Of a stretch of DNA of 64,000 bases, positions 14,961 to 23,743 are shown piece after piece. The DNA lies in assembly GCA_023391815.1 (NCBI GenBank), contig JAEWAF010000135.1, positions 1 through 64,000 on the forward strand, written 5' to 3'. A model generated the notes under the pieces. It saw only the letters and a list, made by a program, of their open reading frames with translations. It was not told where the DNA came from and did no database searches. Made by a program: the position numbers and the translations under genes. Numbering within the stretch: the stretch's first letter is position 1; every line of letters begins with the position of its first letter. Source of the stretch: Pseudomonadota bacterium (lineage in GTDB: Bacteria; Pseudomonadota; Gammaproteobacteria; Steroidobacterales; Steroidobacteraceae).

Positions 14961-17537
14961 CTAATTCTCCGCAGCCAGCTTCTTCAGCCGATACAGCGCA
15001 TCCAGCGCCTCACGAGGCGTCATCGAATCGGGATCGACGCTGCGGAGAGCGGCGACGGCTTGATGTTCCTCTTCTTCCTCGTCGTCGGCGAACTCCAGCA
15101 ACAATTCTCCTTGCGGCTTTGCCTGCTGCTGGGCCGCCGCCGAACGGCGCTCCAGCTCGTGCAAATATTTACGCGCGGCGCTGATCACTTTCGGCGGCAC
15201 GCCGGCGAGCGCGGCGACCTGTAATCCGTAGCTCTGATTCGCCGGACCGTCCTTCACCGTGTGCAGGAAGATCAGCTTCTCGCCGTGCTCGGTCGCATCG
15301 AGATGCACGTTCGCGCAGTTGTCCAAATCCTGTGCGAGCGAGGTGAGCTCGAAGTAGTGCGTGGCGAACAACGTGAATGCACGCACGCTGCGAGCAATAT
15401 GATTCGCGCACGCCCACGCAAGAGACAAACCGTCGTACGTGCTCGTGCCGCGACCGATCTCATCCATCAACACCAGGCTGTTGTTGGTCGCATTGTTCAG
15501 AATGTTTGCTGCTTCGGTCATCTCGACCATGAAGGTCGAGCGCCCGCCGGCCAGATCGTCGGACGCGCCGATACGAGTGAACACGCGATCGACGGGGCCG
15601 ATGCGCGCGGCGGTCGCGGGAACATAGCTCCCGATGCGCGCCAGAATGACGATCAGGGCGGTCTGCCGCATGAACGTCGACTTACCGCCCATGTTCGGGC
15701 CGGTGATCACCAGCATGCGCCGGTCGTTCACCAGTCGCAGATCGTTGGGCACGAACGGCTGATCGATAAAACGCTCCACGACCGGATGACGACCTTCAGT
15801 GATCTGAATTACCGGATCGTCGGACAGCTCCGGCTGCGCGTAACGAAGATTCACAGCGCGCTCGGCCAGATTCGAAAGCACATCGAGCGCCGCGAGCGCC
15901 GCTGCCGAGGCTTGCAGTTCGGCCAGCCTGCCGATCAGCAGATCGAGCAGCTCGTCATAAAGTTGTTTCTCGCGAGCCAGCGCCCGGTCGCGCGCGCCGA
16001 GCACCTTGTCTTCGAACTCTTTCAGCTCGGGCGTGATGTAACGCTCGGCGTTCTTCACCGTCTGACGACGGTGATAATCCGTCGGCACCTTGTCGGCGAA
16101 GCTGCGATTGATCTCGATGTAATAACCCGAGACGCGGTTGTACCCGAGTCGCAGGTTCGCGATGCCGCTGCGCTCGCGCTCGCGCGTTTCCAGCTCGACC
16201 AGGTATTGATCGCTGTGCTCGCTGATGCGCTTGAGCTGATCGAGTTCGGCGTCGTAGCCGGGAGCGATCACGCCGCCTTCGCGAATGATAGGGGGCGGCG
16301 ATTCCACGATGGCGCGCGTGAGCAAATCCTGGAGGTCGGGATAAGTGCCGGCTTGCGCGGCGAACTCACGCAGCAGCGGCGAATCGATTGCCGAAAGCAG
16401 CTGCTGTAACTCAGGCAATCGTCCGAGCGCGTCGCGCAGCTGAGCGAGATCGCGAGGACGGGCGCTCTTCAACGCGACGCGAGCGAGTCCTCGCTCGATG
16501 TCGCCGACATGATTGAGCAGATCGTGCAGCGGCGTGTACAGCGCGCGATCGATCAAGGTCGAGATCGCTTGCAAGCGCAATTCGACAGCGCCGCGATCGC
16601 GCAGCGGCCGGTGCAGCCAGCGGCGCAATTCGCGACCGCCCATTGCCGTCGCTGTTTGATCGAGCACGGCCGCGACGGTGCATTCGGGCCGATTCGTCAA
16701 ACTCACATCCAGTTCGAGATTGCGTCGAGTCGCTGCGTCGAGCAGCACGGCTTCGCTGCGTTCTTCAGTGCGAAGTCCTCGCAGATGAGGCAACGCTGCC
16801 TTCTGTGTATCGCGAACGTATTGAAGCAACGAGCCGGCCGCACGAATCGCTAAGGAATATTCGGCGCAGCCGAAGCCAGAGAGATCGCGCGTCGCGAATT
16901 GTTCGCAGAGCATTCGCGTGCAGGTTTCCAAATCGAAATGCCACAGCGGACGTTCGCGCACGTGCGTAGCGATGCCGGCGGGCGCGGCGGACTCGGGCAC
17001 CAACAGCTCGGCGGGGCGCAGGCGTTCGATCTCGGCCGCGAGGCCTTCCTCGCCCGCGGCTTCCATCACACTGAAACGTCCGCTCGACAACTCCAGCCAC
17101 GCGAGACCGAAGCGCTGACCTTCGCGATACAGCGACGCGAGCAGGTTGTCTTTGCGCGCATCCAGGAACGCGTCATCCGTCACCGTGCCGGGCGTAACGA
17201 CGCGCACGACGGCGCGCTCCACCGGTCCTTTCGATTTGGCCGGATCGCCGATCTGCTCGCAAATCGCCACCGACTCGCCTTTGCGCACCAGCCTCGCCAG
17301 ATACGACTCGGCGCTGTGATACGGCACGCCAGCCATGGGGATGGGCTGTCCGGCTGATTGCCCGCGAGCGGTCAGAGTGATGTCCAGCAGCCGCGCGGCT
17401 CGCTTGGCGTCCTCGAAGAACAGCTCGTAGAAATCGCCCATGCGATAGAACAGCAGCTCGTTCGGGTATTGCGCCTTCAGGCGCAGGTACTGCTGCATCG
17501 AGGGGGTGTGGGTTTGCTCCGCCGCAGCCGCCGTCAT
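14961..17537 (-). CDS. mutS: DNA mismatch repair protein MutS
   Basis: An 858-residue full-length MutS. The mismatch-recognition motif GDFYELFFEDA is near residues 34-44, the Walker A GPNMGGKST and Walker B LVLMDEIGRGTSTYDG are in the C-terminal ATPase, and the ATHYFELT segment follows. It binds mismatches and small loops and recruits MutL. It is oriented away from the pncC-recA cluster, although in many gammaproteobacteria mutS is near pncC/recA; here two unrelated genes (MRJP-family and MFS) lie between them. Confidence 0.97.
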   Translation of the reverse strand: MTAAAAEQTHTPSMQQYLRLKAQYPNELLFYRMGDFYELFFEDAKRAARLLDITLTARGQSAGQPIPMAGVPYHSAESYLARLVRKGESVAICEQIGDPAKSKGPVERAVVRVVTPGTVTDDAFLDARKDNLLASLYREGQRFGLAWLELSSGRFSVMEAAGEEGLAAEIERLRPAELLVPESAAPAGIATHVRERPLWHFDLETCTRMLCEQFATRDLSGFGCAEYSLAIRAAGSLLQYVRDTQKAALPHLRGLRTEERSEAVLLDAATRRNLELDVSLTNRPECTVAAVLDQTATAMGGRELRRWLHRPLRDRGAVELRLQAISTLIDRALYTPLHDLLNHVGDIERGLARVALKSARPRDLAQLRDALGRLPELQQLLSAIDSPLLREFAAQAGTYPDLQDLLTRAIVESPPPIIREGGVIAPGYDAELDQLKRISEHSDQYLVELETRERERSGIANLRLGYNRVSGYYIEINRSFADKVPTDYHRRQTVKNAERYITPELKEFEDKVLGARDRALAREKQLYDELLDLLIGRLAELQASAAALAALDVLSNLAERAVNLRYAQPELSDDPVIQITEGRHPVVERFIDQPFVPNDLRLVNDRRMLVITGPNMGGKSTFMRQTALIVILARIGSYVPATAARIGPVDRVFTRIGASDDLAGGRSTFMVEMTEAANILNNATNNSLVLMDEIGRGTSTYDGLSLAWACANHIARSVRAFTLFATHYFELTSLAQDLDNCANVHLDATEHGEKLIFLHTVKDGPANQSYGLQVAALAGVPPKVISAARKYLHELERRSAAAQQQAKPQGELLLEFADDEEEEEHQAVAALRSVDPDSMTPREALDALYRLKKLAAEN

Positions 17538-17809
17538 CCCACCCGCCTTTTTATACGGTTAATCTGCAAATTCAACGATTTATGCCTCAATAGCGCCCGT
17601 TCGAGGGCTCTCCGCCACAGCTGCAAGGGTGGCTGATTCGCTCGTGTCTCGAAGGGAGGTGCTGGATTATGCGCCCCCTGCCAGCGGCTCGAAACCTGTG
17701 ATTCCGAGCTACCGGACCGAACCCGGATTTCGGGGGGTGCGGATCATGCCAGAGCGGAGCAACGGGATGCGGTGCGACTGCGCGCCTGAGGCCCGACGCG
17801 CAGTGCTGG

Positions 17810-18940
17810 CTATTGGCCGATTCGCTTGCCGTCCACCTTGAAGCGGAACACTGCGTACCGTCTTTGCCGCATGTCCTTACCTTGGAAGCGAGCCTGCCGT
17901 CCGATCTGATTGGCGGTCACGTACATGTAGCCGTCAGCCGCGAGCGCCAGGGTGTCCGGCCAGAGCAAGCGAGGATCGCTTACCAGTGTTTCCAGCTTGC
18001 CGTCGACGTTTCGGCGATGAATCGAGTTGTTCTCGAAATCGGTGATGTAGATGCGTCCCTCGGCATCCGCTTCGAGACCGTCGGCCGAGCCGCCTTTCTC
18101 GCCCAGGTCCTCGATGGTTTGCGCCACGTCCGCATCGTTCTTGTGCGGATCGGCCAGCGCATCCACGCTCACCCGGAACAGATTCCGTCCGCTGAGCACG
18201 GAGTAATAGAGCCATTGCGCGTCGGGGCTGAGCGCGATTCCGTCGGAGCCGATCTGGAAGCGCTTGCCATCGCGATAGAGCAGCTGCCCTTCGTAGACCG
18301 GCATGTACGTCGGCTCCGGCCTGGTGGTCGGATGGTTCTGCAAGCGACGCCAGCTCCTGCCGCTTGCGATATCAACGACGATGATGCCGGTGGTGCCCGA
18401 ATCGGTGATGAACGCCGTGCCCTGCGGACCGCGCTTGAGGTCGAAGCGCACGTCATTCAGATAGGTGCCCGGCACCGCGACGCTCAGCGGAATCGTGATC
18501 GTCTTGACGACCTCGTTCGTGCGCAGGTCGACCGCGACGAGCTTCGGTCCGCCTTCGCGGAAGTCGCCAAAGCCGTTGCCGGTGTCGACGATCCACAGCC
18601 GCTTGCCCGTCGGGTCGACCACGATGGTCTGCGCGGCGAGCAGCGTCTGAGCGGCGCGATTCGGATCGGCCTTGTTCATTTCAGCGCTCGGGTACGGGAC
18701 GGTCTTGCCGTTCTTCACTTCACCGACGGTGAAGAAGTCCGGATAAATCTTCTCGTCTCCCCAGCGCGGGAAATTCACAAAGATGCGCCCGTCGTCCGAG
18801 ACGGCCACTCCGGTGGGCATCGGACCGTTGAAGGTCGCGACGACTTCAAGGTTGCCAACCGTCCTTTCGCGGGCAAGTTCCTGAGCGCCTGCAAACATCG
18901 GCGCCAGTGCGATCGCCGCTAGCAACATCTTGGATCTCAT
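17810..18940 (-). CDS. Exported MRJP/yellow-family protein
   Basis: A 376-residue secreted protein with a signal peptide (MRSKMLLAAIALAPMFAGAQ) and a beta-propeller of the major royal jelly protein/yellow family: MPTGVAVSDDGRIFVNFPRWGD near the start, LWIVDTGNGFG, YLNDVRFDLKRGPQGTAFITDSG, GSDGIALSPDAQWLYYSVLSGRNLFRV and a C-terminal SDPRLLWPDTLALAADGYMYVT. Bacterial members bind or act on small molecules, sometimes described as L-dopachrome tautomerase-related, but activity is mostly unknown. It is divergent from the ACS transporter, with a shared 326-bp gap. Confidence 0.85.
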   Translation of the reverse strand: MRSKMLLAAIALAPMFAGAQELARERTVGNLEVVATFNGPMPTGVAVSDDGRIFVNFPRWGDEKIYPDFFTVGEVKNGKTVPYPSAEMNKADPNRAAQTLLAAQTIVVDPTGKRLWIVDTGNGFGDFREGGPKLVAVDLRTNEVVKTITIPLSVAVPGTYLNDVRFDLKRGPQGTAFITDSGTTGIIVVDIASGRSWRRLQNHPTTRPEPTYMPVYEGQLLYRDGKRFQIGSDGIALSPDAQWLYYSVLSGRNLFRVSVDALADPHKNDADVAQTIEDLGEKGGSADGLEADAEGRIYITDFENNSIHRRNVDGKLETLVSDPRLLWPDTLALAADGYMYVTANQIGRQARFQGKDMRQRRYAVFRFKVDGKRIGQ

Positions 18941-19266
18941 CTTTCCTGCTCTCTTCGAAACGAGCCTGCAGAATACCCGATAGCCTCGCGTGCGCGAGCA
19001 GCTCGCGTCATCGAAAGCGCGCGGACATCTGCATGCGCGACCTCGCTAGAACCGAGTCGGCATCGATCCGATGCCAGACCAGCATCGGCCGATGCCGGAC
19101 GATGCATGTACACTCTCGACGATGATGTCGCACGCCTCGTTTCCGGCTGCCGGGACGGCATACCTTCGATAGAAATATTGTCTTTGAACGAGAGTGACGA
19201 TCACCGGAACATGGCCGATGGTCAGCGCCATCGCTGTGACGAATCTCTTGCCCGGCTGACTGAACG
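18941..19266. other. Divergent intergenic region with palindromes and a duplicated leader
   Basis: This 326-bp gap holds two tandem palindromes (19059-19095) and a 33-bp near-copy (19120-19152) of the start region of the downstream transporter (19265-19297). No gene is convincing on either strand. The positions of palindromes between two divergent genes suit an operator. Confidence 0.5.
19059..19095. promoter_or_regulatory. Tandem GCATCG palindromes, candidate operators
   Basis: Two palindromes lie side by side: GGCATCG-atc-CGATGCC (19059-19075) and the perfect GCATCGGCCGATGC (19082-19095). Their centres are 21-22 bases apart, about two helical turns, as expected for cooperative binding of a dimeric repressor. 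Which regulator binds is not known; none is encoded adjacent. Confidence 0.45.
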
Positions 19267-20643
19267 ATGATGTCGCACACCTCGTTGCCTCCTGCATCTC
19301 CCGAGCTCATCGAACAGACGTACCGGAAGGTTCTGTGGCGACTGCTGCCCTTCCTGATGCTCTGCTACGTCTTCAATTTCATCGAACGGACCAACATCGG
19401 CATCGCCAAGCTGCAGTTCATGGAGGACCTGGCGCTGCCCGAAACGGTGTACGGCCTCGCCGTCAGCATCTTCTTCATCGGCTACGTGCTGTTCGAGGTG
19501 CCGAGCAACCTGATGCTCAATCGCGTCGGCGCACGCGCCACGCTGCTGCGAATCATGGTGCTTTGGGGGCTCGTGTCCGTCGGCATGATGTTCGTCACCG
19601 GTCCGGTCTCGCTGTACATCATGCGTTTCCTGCTCGGCGCCGCCGAGGCCGGGTTCGTCCCGGGCGTGTTTCTGTATTTGACCTACTGGTTTCCGGCGAA
19701 CCGTCGCGCACGCATCACTTCAACCTTCTACCTGGCGTTGCCGCTGTCGGTGCTGATCGGCAGTCCGCTCGCGGGCTGGATCATGAAGACGTTCGATGGC
19801 GACGCCGGCCTGCATGGATGGCAGTGGCTTTTCATGTTGGAAGGCATTCCGTCCGTCCTGCTGGGCATCGCGGCCTGGTTCTATCTGCAGGACCAGCCCG
19901 AACGTGCGCACTGGCTCTCGACGGAGGAAAAAAACGTCATCGGCGCCACGCTCGCATCCGAAGAAAAGCGTAAAGGCGACGGGCACGCCGGTGGGCTCAA
20001 ACAGGTCCTCGGAGATCCGCGTTTGTATCTGCTCGGCCTGGTGTCCTTCGCGAGCTACGCCGTGTCGAACATGAACAACTACTGGGCGCCGACGCTGATT
20101 CGGAACTCAGGCGTGGAAGACGTCTTCCTCGTCGGCCTGCTGGGAGCTTTGCCGCCGATCCTCGGAGCGATCGTGATGGTGCTGAACAGCCGTCATTCCG
20201 ACCGCACGCTCGAACGGCGCTGGCACGCGGCGCTGCCTTTGATGTTGGCCGGCATCGCCATCGGACTGCTGCCCACGTTCAAAGACGACACGGTGATGTC
20301 CATCTTCCTGATCGGCCTGCTGGCGGGCGGTCACTACGCGACGCTCGCGGTCTTCTGGACCATTCCGTCGGACTACCTGCCGAAGACCGCGGCGGCGGCC
20401 GGCATCGCGTTCGTCAGTACCATCGGCGCCCTCGGCGCGTTCGTGGCTCCCAATGTGCTCACGTGGGCGGAGAAACTCACGGGAAGCAGCTCGATGGGCT
20501 TCTATATGACTTCGGCGTTCGTCATCTTCGGCAGCATCACGCTGCTGATCGCGATGCCCGCTCAGCTGCTCGCGGCACGCAAGACCGTTGCTGCCAGTCC
20601 GAAAGTGGTGACCGGCGAGCCCGAGAACGCAGTCGCGAAGTAA
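19267..20643 (+). CDS. ACS-family MFS transporter
   Basis: A 458-residue, 12-helix major facilitator of the anion:cation symporter family (phthalate/tartrate/galactonate-like). The first helix region reads MLCYVFNFIERTNIGIAKLQFM, followed by SIFFIGYVLFEVPSNLMLNRVGAR (loop 2-3 motif) and RFLLGAAEAGFVPGVFLYLTYW (helix 5). These exporters/importers move organic acids or their conjugates. Two closely spaced ATGs begin the frame (MMSHTSL). It is monocistronic, and its leader contains a near-duplicate of its own 5' end 145 bases upstream. Confidence 0.9.
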   Translation: MMSHTSLPPASPELIEQTYRKVLWRLLPFLMLCYVFNFIERTNIGIAKLQFMEDLALPETVYGLAVSIFFIGYVLFEVPSNLMLNRVGARATLLRIMVLWGLVSVGMMFVTGPVSLYIMRFLLGAAEAGFVPGVFLYLTYWFPANRRARITSTFYLALPLSVLIGSPLAGWIMKTFDGDAGLHGWQWLFMLEGIPSVLLGIAAWFYLQDQPERAHWLSTEEKNVIGATLASEEKRKGDGHAGGLKQVLGDPRLYLLGLVSFASYAVSNMNNYWAPTLIRNSGVEDVFLVGLLGALPPILGAIVMVLNSRHSDRTLERRWHAALPLMLAGIAIGLLPTFKDDTVMSIFLIGLLAGGHYATLAVFWTIPSDYLPKTAAAAGIAFVSTIGALGAFVAPNVLTWAEKLTGSSSMGFYMTSAFVIFGSITLLIAMPAQLLAARKTVAASPKVVTGEPENAVAK

Positions 20644-20757
20644 TTCGCCTTCGCGCCCCGCGGGGATCGAGTCGTCCCAAGAGCCAGTTGCGCAGCGGGT
20701 CGACTCTGTATGTCATGCGCACCAGCCATGGGGTACCGCTTAAGGGACCGACTCTTT

Positions 20758-20789
20758 ATGACGCTATGGAAAGATGACGCTATGGAAAG
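20758..20789. repeat. 16-bp tandem duplication
   Basis: ATGACGCTATGGAAAG occurs twice head to tail without mismatch (20758-20773 and 20774-20789), in the gap before pncC. It looks like a replication-slippage duplication; each copy contains an ATG but no long frame follows. Confidence 0.85.
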
Positions 20790-20901
20790 CAAACCGGCTC
20801 TCGCGCCCACAGTGGCCCGGATCCGGACCACAAACAACGGACTTGTGCCTGCGCGAATCCGGATATGCCCAGCTTGACGTTGATCCCCGGGACCCTGAAG
20901 C

Positions 20902-21417
20902 ATGCGTGGCATGACTAGCGACGAGGATTTGATGCGCCTGGCCACCCAGGCCGGCGCGGATCTGCTGGACGCCGAGCGGCGCCTGGTCACGGCCGAGTCG
21001 TGCACCGGCGGCTGGGTCGCCAAGCTGTTGACCGATATCGCCGGCAGCTCGGCCTGGTACGACGGCGGCGTCGTGGCCTACAGCAACACGCTCAAGCAAT
21101 CCTTGCTCGGCGTGCGGCCATCGACACTGGCGTCGCACGGCGCGGTCAGCGAAGCGACGGCGCGCGAGATGGCGATCGGCGCGCTGGAAGCGCTCGGCGG
21201 TCATATCGCACTGGCAGTCACAGGCATTGCAGGTCCCGCGGGCGCGCAGCCGGGCAAGCCGGTCGGCACGGTCTGGTTCGGCTGGGCGTGGAAAGAAGGG
21301 CACGAGATCGAGACCCGAGTCGCGCTGGAGACTTTCACCGGGGATCGCGAGGCGATTCGCCGGCAATCCGTGGCGCGCGCGCTCCGTGAGCTGAGTCTGC
21401 TGCAACGGAAACTTTGA
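20902..21417 (+). CDS. pncC: Nicotinamide-nucleotide amidohydrolase (CinA C-terminal domain)
   Basis: A 171-residue stand-alone CinA-C domain. The signature ESCTGGWVAKLLTDIAGSSAWYDGGVVAYSN (about residues 33-63) and the VTGIAGPAGAQPGKPVGTVWFGW segment are intact. PncC hydrolyses nicotinamide mononucleotide to nicotinate mononucleotide and ammonia in the NAD salvage cycle. It is just upstream of recA in many gammaproteobacteria, as here, and overlaps thpR by one base, so it is part of a small operon. ATG 20902 or 20911 may be used. Confidence 0.93.
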   Translation: MRGMTSDEDLMRLATQAGADLLDAERRLVTAESCTGGWVAKLLTDIAGSSAWYDGGVVAYSNTLKQSLLGVRPSTLASHGAVSEATAREMAIGALEALGGHIALAVTGIAGPAGAQPGKPVGTVWFGWAWKEGHEIETRVALETFTGDREAIRRQSVARALRELSLLQRKL

Positions 21418-21947
21418 TGGCCGCGGCCCGGCGGTTGTTCTTCGCGCTCTGGCCGACTGATGCATTCCGCGCTGAGCTCGAAGCGGGCACGCTCTCCATG
21501 GCCCGCGCGAGTGGCGGGCGGCCGATACCGCCGCGGAATTTCCACGTCACCTTGTTATTTCTCGGCGACATTCCCGACTCGACTTTGCCGGCTATTCAGC
21601 AAGCGGCAGCTGGCGTGTCCGGCAGCCCGGCATTCACGCTCGATTTCGACGGCGTCGAGTCGTGGGGCCGCAGACTGCTGTGTCTTACAACCTCGACACC
21701 TCCGGCGGCCGCCATCGATCTGGCGGAACGGTTGCGCGCGAGTCTGAGTAACCAACTGAAACAACTGGATGACCGCCCGTATCGCCCGCATATCACGCTG
21801 GCTCGTGATCTGCCGCGTGGCCTGCGGCCGCAGAGAATCCCGGGTCGAGGGCTGCATCAGCAGGTGAACGAGTTCGTGCTGGTCGAATCGGTGCGCGACG
21901 CCGCCGGCTCGCATTACTCGATCCTGGAGCGCTGGCCGCTACAATAG
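21417..21947 (+). CDS. thpR: RNA 2',3'-cyclic phosphodiesterase
   Basis: A 176-residue 2H phosphoesterase. Both catalytic tetrads of the family are present: H-V-T (residues 43-45, in FHVTLLFLGD) and H-I-T (125-127, in RPHITLAR). The enzyme opens 2',3'-cyclic phosphates on RNA ends. It starts at the ATG in TGATGG overlapping the pncC stop by one base, a typical translational coupling. An upstream TTG at 21414 is in frame but unnecessary. Confidence 0.92.
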   Translation: MAAARRLFFALWPTDAFRAELEAGTLSMARASGGRPIPPRNFHVTLLFLGDIPDSTLPAIQQAAAGVSGSPAFTLDFDGVESWGRRLLCLTTSTPPAAAIDLAERLRASLSNQLKQLDDRPYRPHITLARDLPRGLRPQRIPGRGLHQQVNEFVLVESVRDAAGSHYSILERWPLQ

Positions 21948-22004
21948 GCGCAGGGCCCGTTAGCCGGCCCTAGCACGGATCCGGCAGTGGCGGATCGCGA
22001 TTAA

Positions 22005-22020
22005 CTGTGCAAATATACAG
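22005..22020. promoter_or_regulatory. SOS box (LexA operator) of recA
   Basis: CTGTGCAAATATACAG has the invariant CTG-N10-CAG frame and an AT-rich centre, close to the enterobacterial consensus CTGTATATATATACAG. It lies 81-96 bases upstream of the recA start. This implies LexA repression and induction on DNA damage. The bases before and after it resemble the -35/-10 placement of E. coli recA only weakly. Confidence 0.9.
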
Positions 22021-22100
22021 ATATCCCTCAGTTTCGACCGTCCGGTTTGTAAAATACTGGCGCCGTCACTTCAGTCACACGAATCAACACAGGTCCTCCG

Positions 22101-23106
<1,006 letters not shown>

Positions 23107-23120
<14 letters not shown>

Positions 23121-23691
23121 GACCAGTCGCACACGCGAACTGTTCGAGGCCGCGAGCTTCCCCGCGGCCGACGACGAAGCGCTCACGCCGGAGCAACTGG
23201 CGGAGCGTGTCAAGAAGCGGGACAAGGAAGTCGAGACTGCCGCGGTGCGCTTACTGTCGCGCCGTGAGCATTCCACCGAAGAACTGAAGCGCAAACTGGC
23301 GGCCAAAGGTTATCCCGACGCCAGCATCGCCACGGTCCTCGACAAGCTGGGCAAGAAAAAATGGGTCTCGGACGAGCGCTTCGCCGCGAATTATGTCCAT
23401 CACCATGCCCGGCGCGGACAAGGCCCGGTACGCATCCGCGCGGAACTGCGGCAGCAGGGCATCACGGATTCGCAGATTCAGCAGGAAATCGCCGGCGGCG
23501 AGCAGGATTGGAATGGGCTCGCGGCCGAAGTTCGGCGTCGCAAGTTTGGCGGGGAGCTGCCGAAGACCGCCGCTGAACGTGCAAAGCAGGCCCGCTTCCT
23601 TCAATATCGCGGTTTTAACAGCGATCAAATCCGCGCCGCCCTGAAGTTCGATCCTGATGCCGACGCTCCGTCGGACATCGAACCGGAATAG
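23107..23691 (+). CDS. recX: Regulatory protein RecX
   Basis: A 194-residue RecX made of the usual three tandem helical repeats: VRLLSRREHSTEELKRKLAAKGY, WVSDERFAANYVHHHARRGQGPVRIRAELRQQGI, and AKQARFLQYRGFNSDQIRAAL. It binds RecA filaments and restrains their growth. The GTG start at 23107 overlaps the recA stop, ensuring coupled translation. A charged N-terminal extension of about 45 residues precedes the first repeat. Confidence 0.93.
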
Positions 23692-23743
23692 GACAGCAAT
23701 CCGGGCGGCGGATTCGATCCGGATTCACCCCTGACGGTTCCTC

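Noticed and set aside
15261..16409. 382-residue plus-strand frame within mutS
   Set aside because: Antisense shadow of mutS; GC-rich codon bias opens long frames on the opposite strand.
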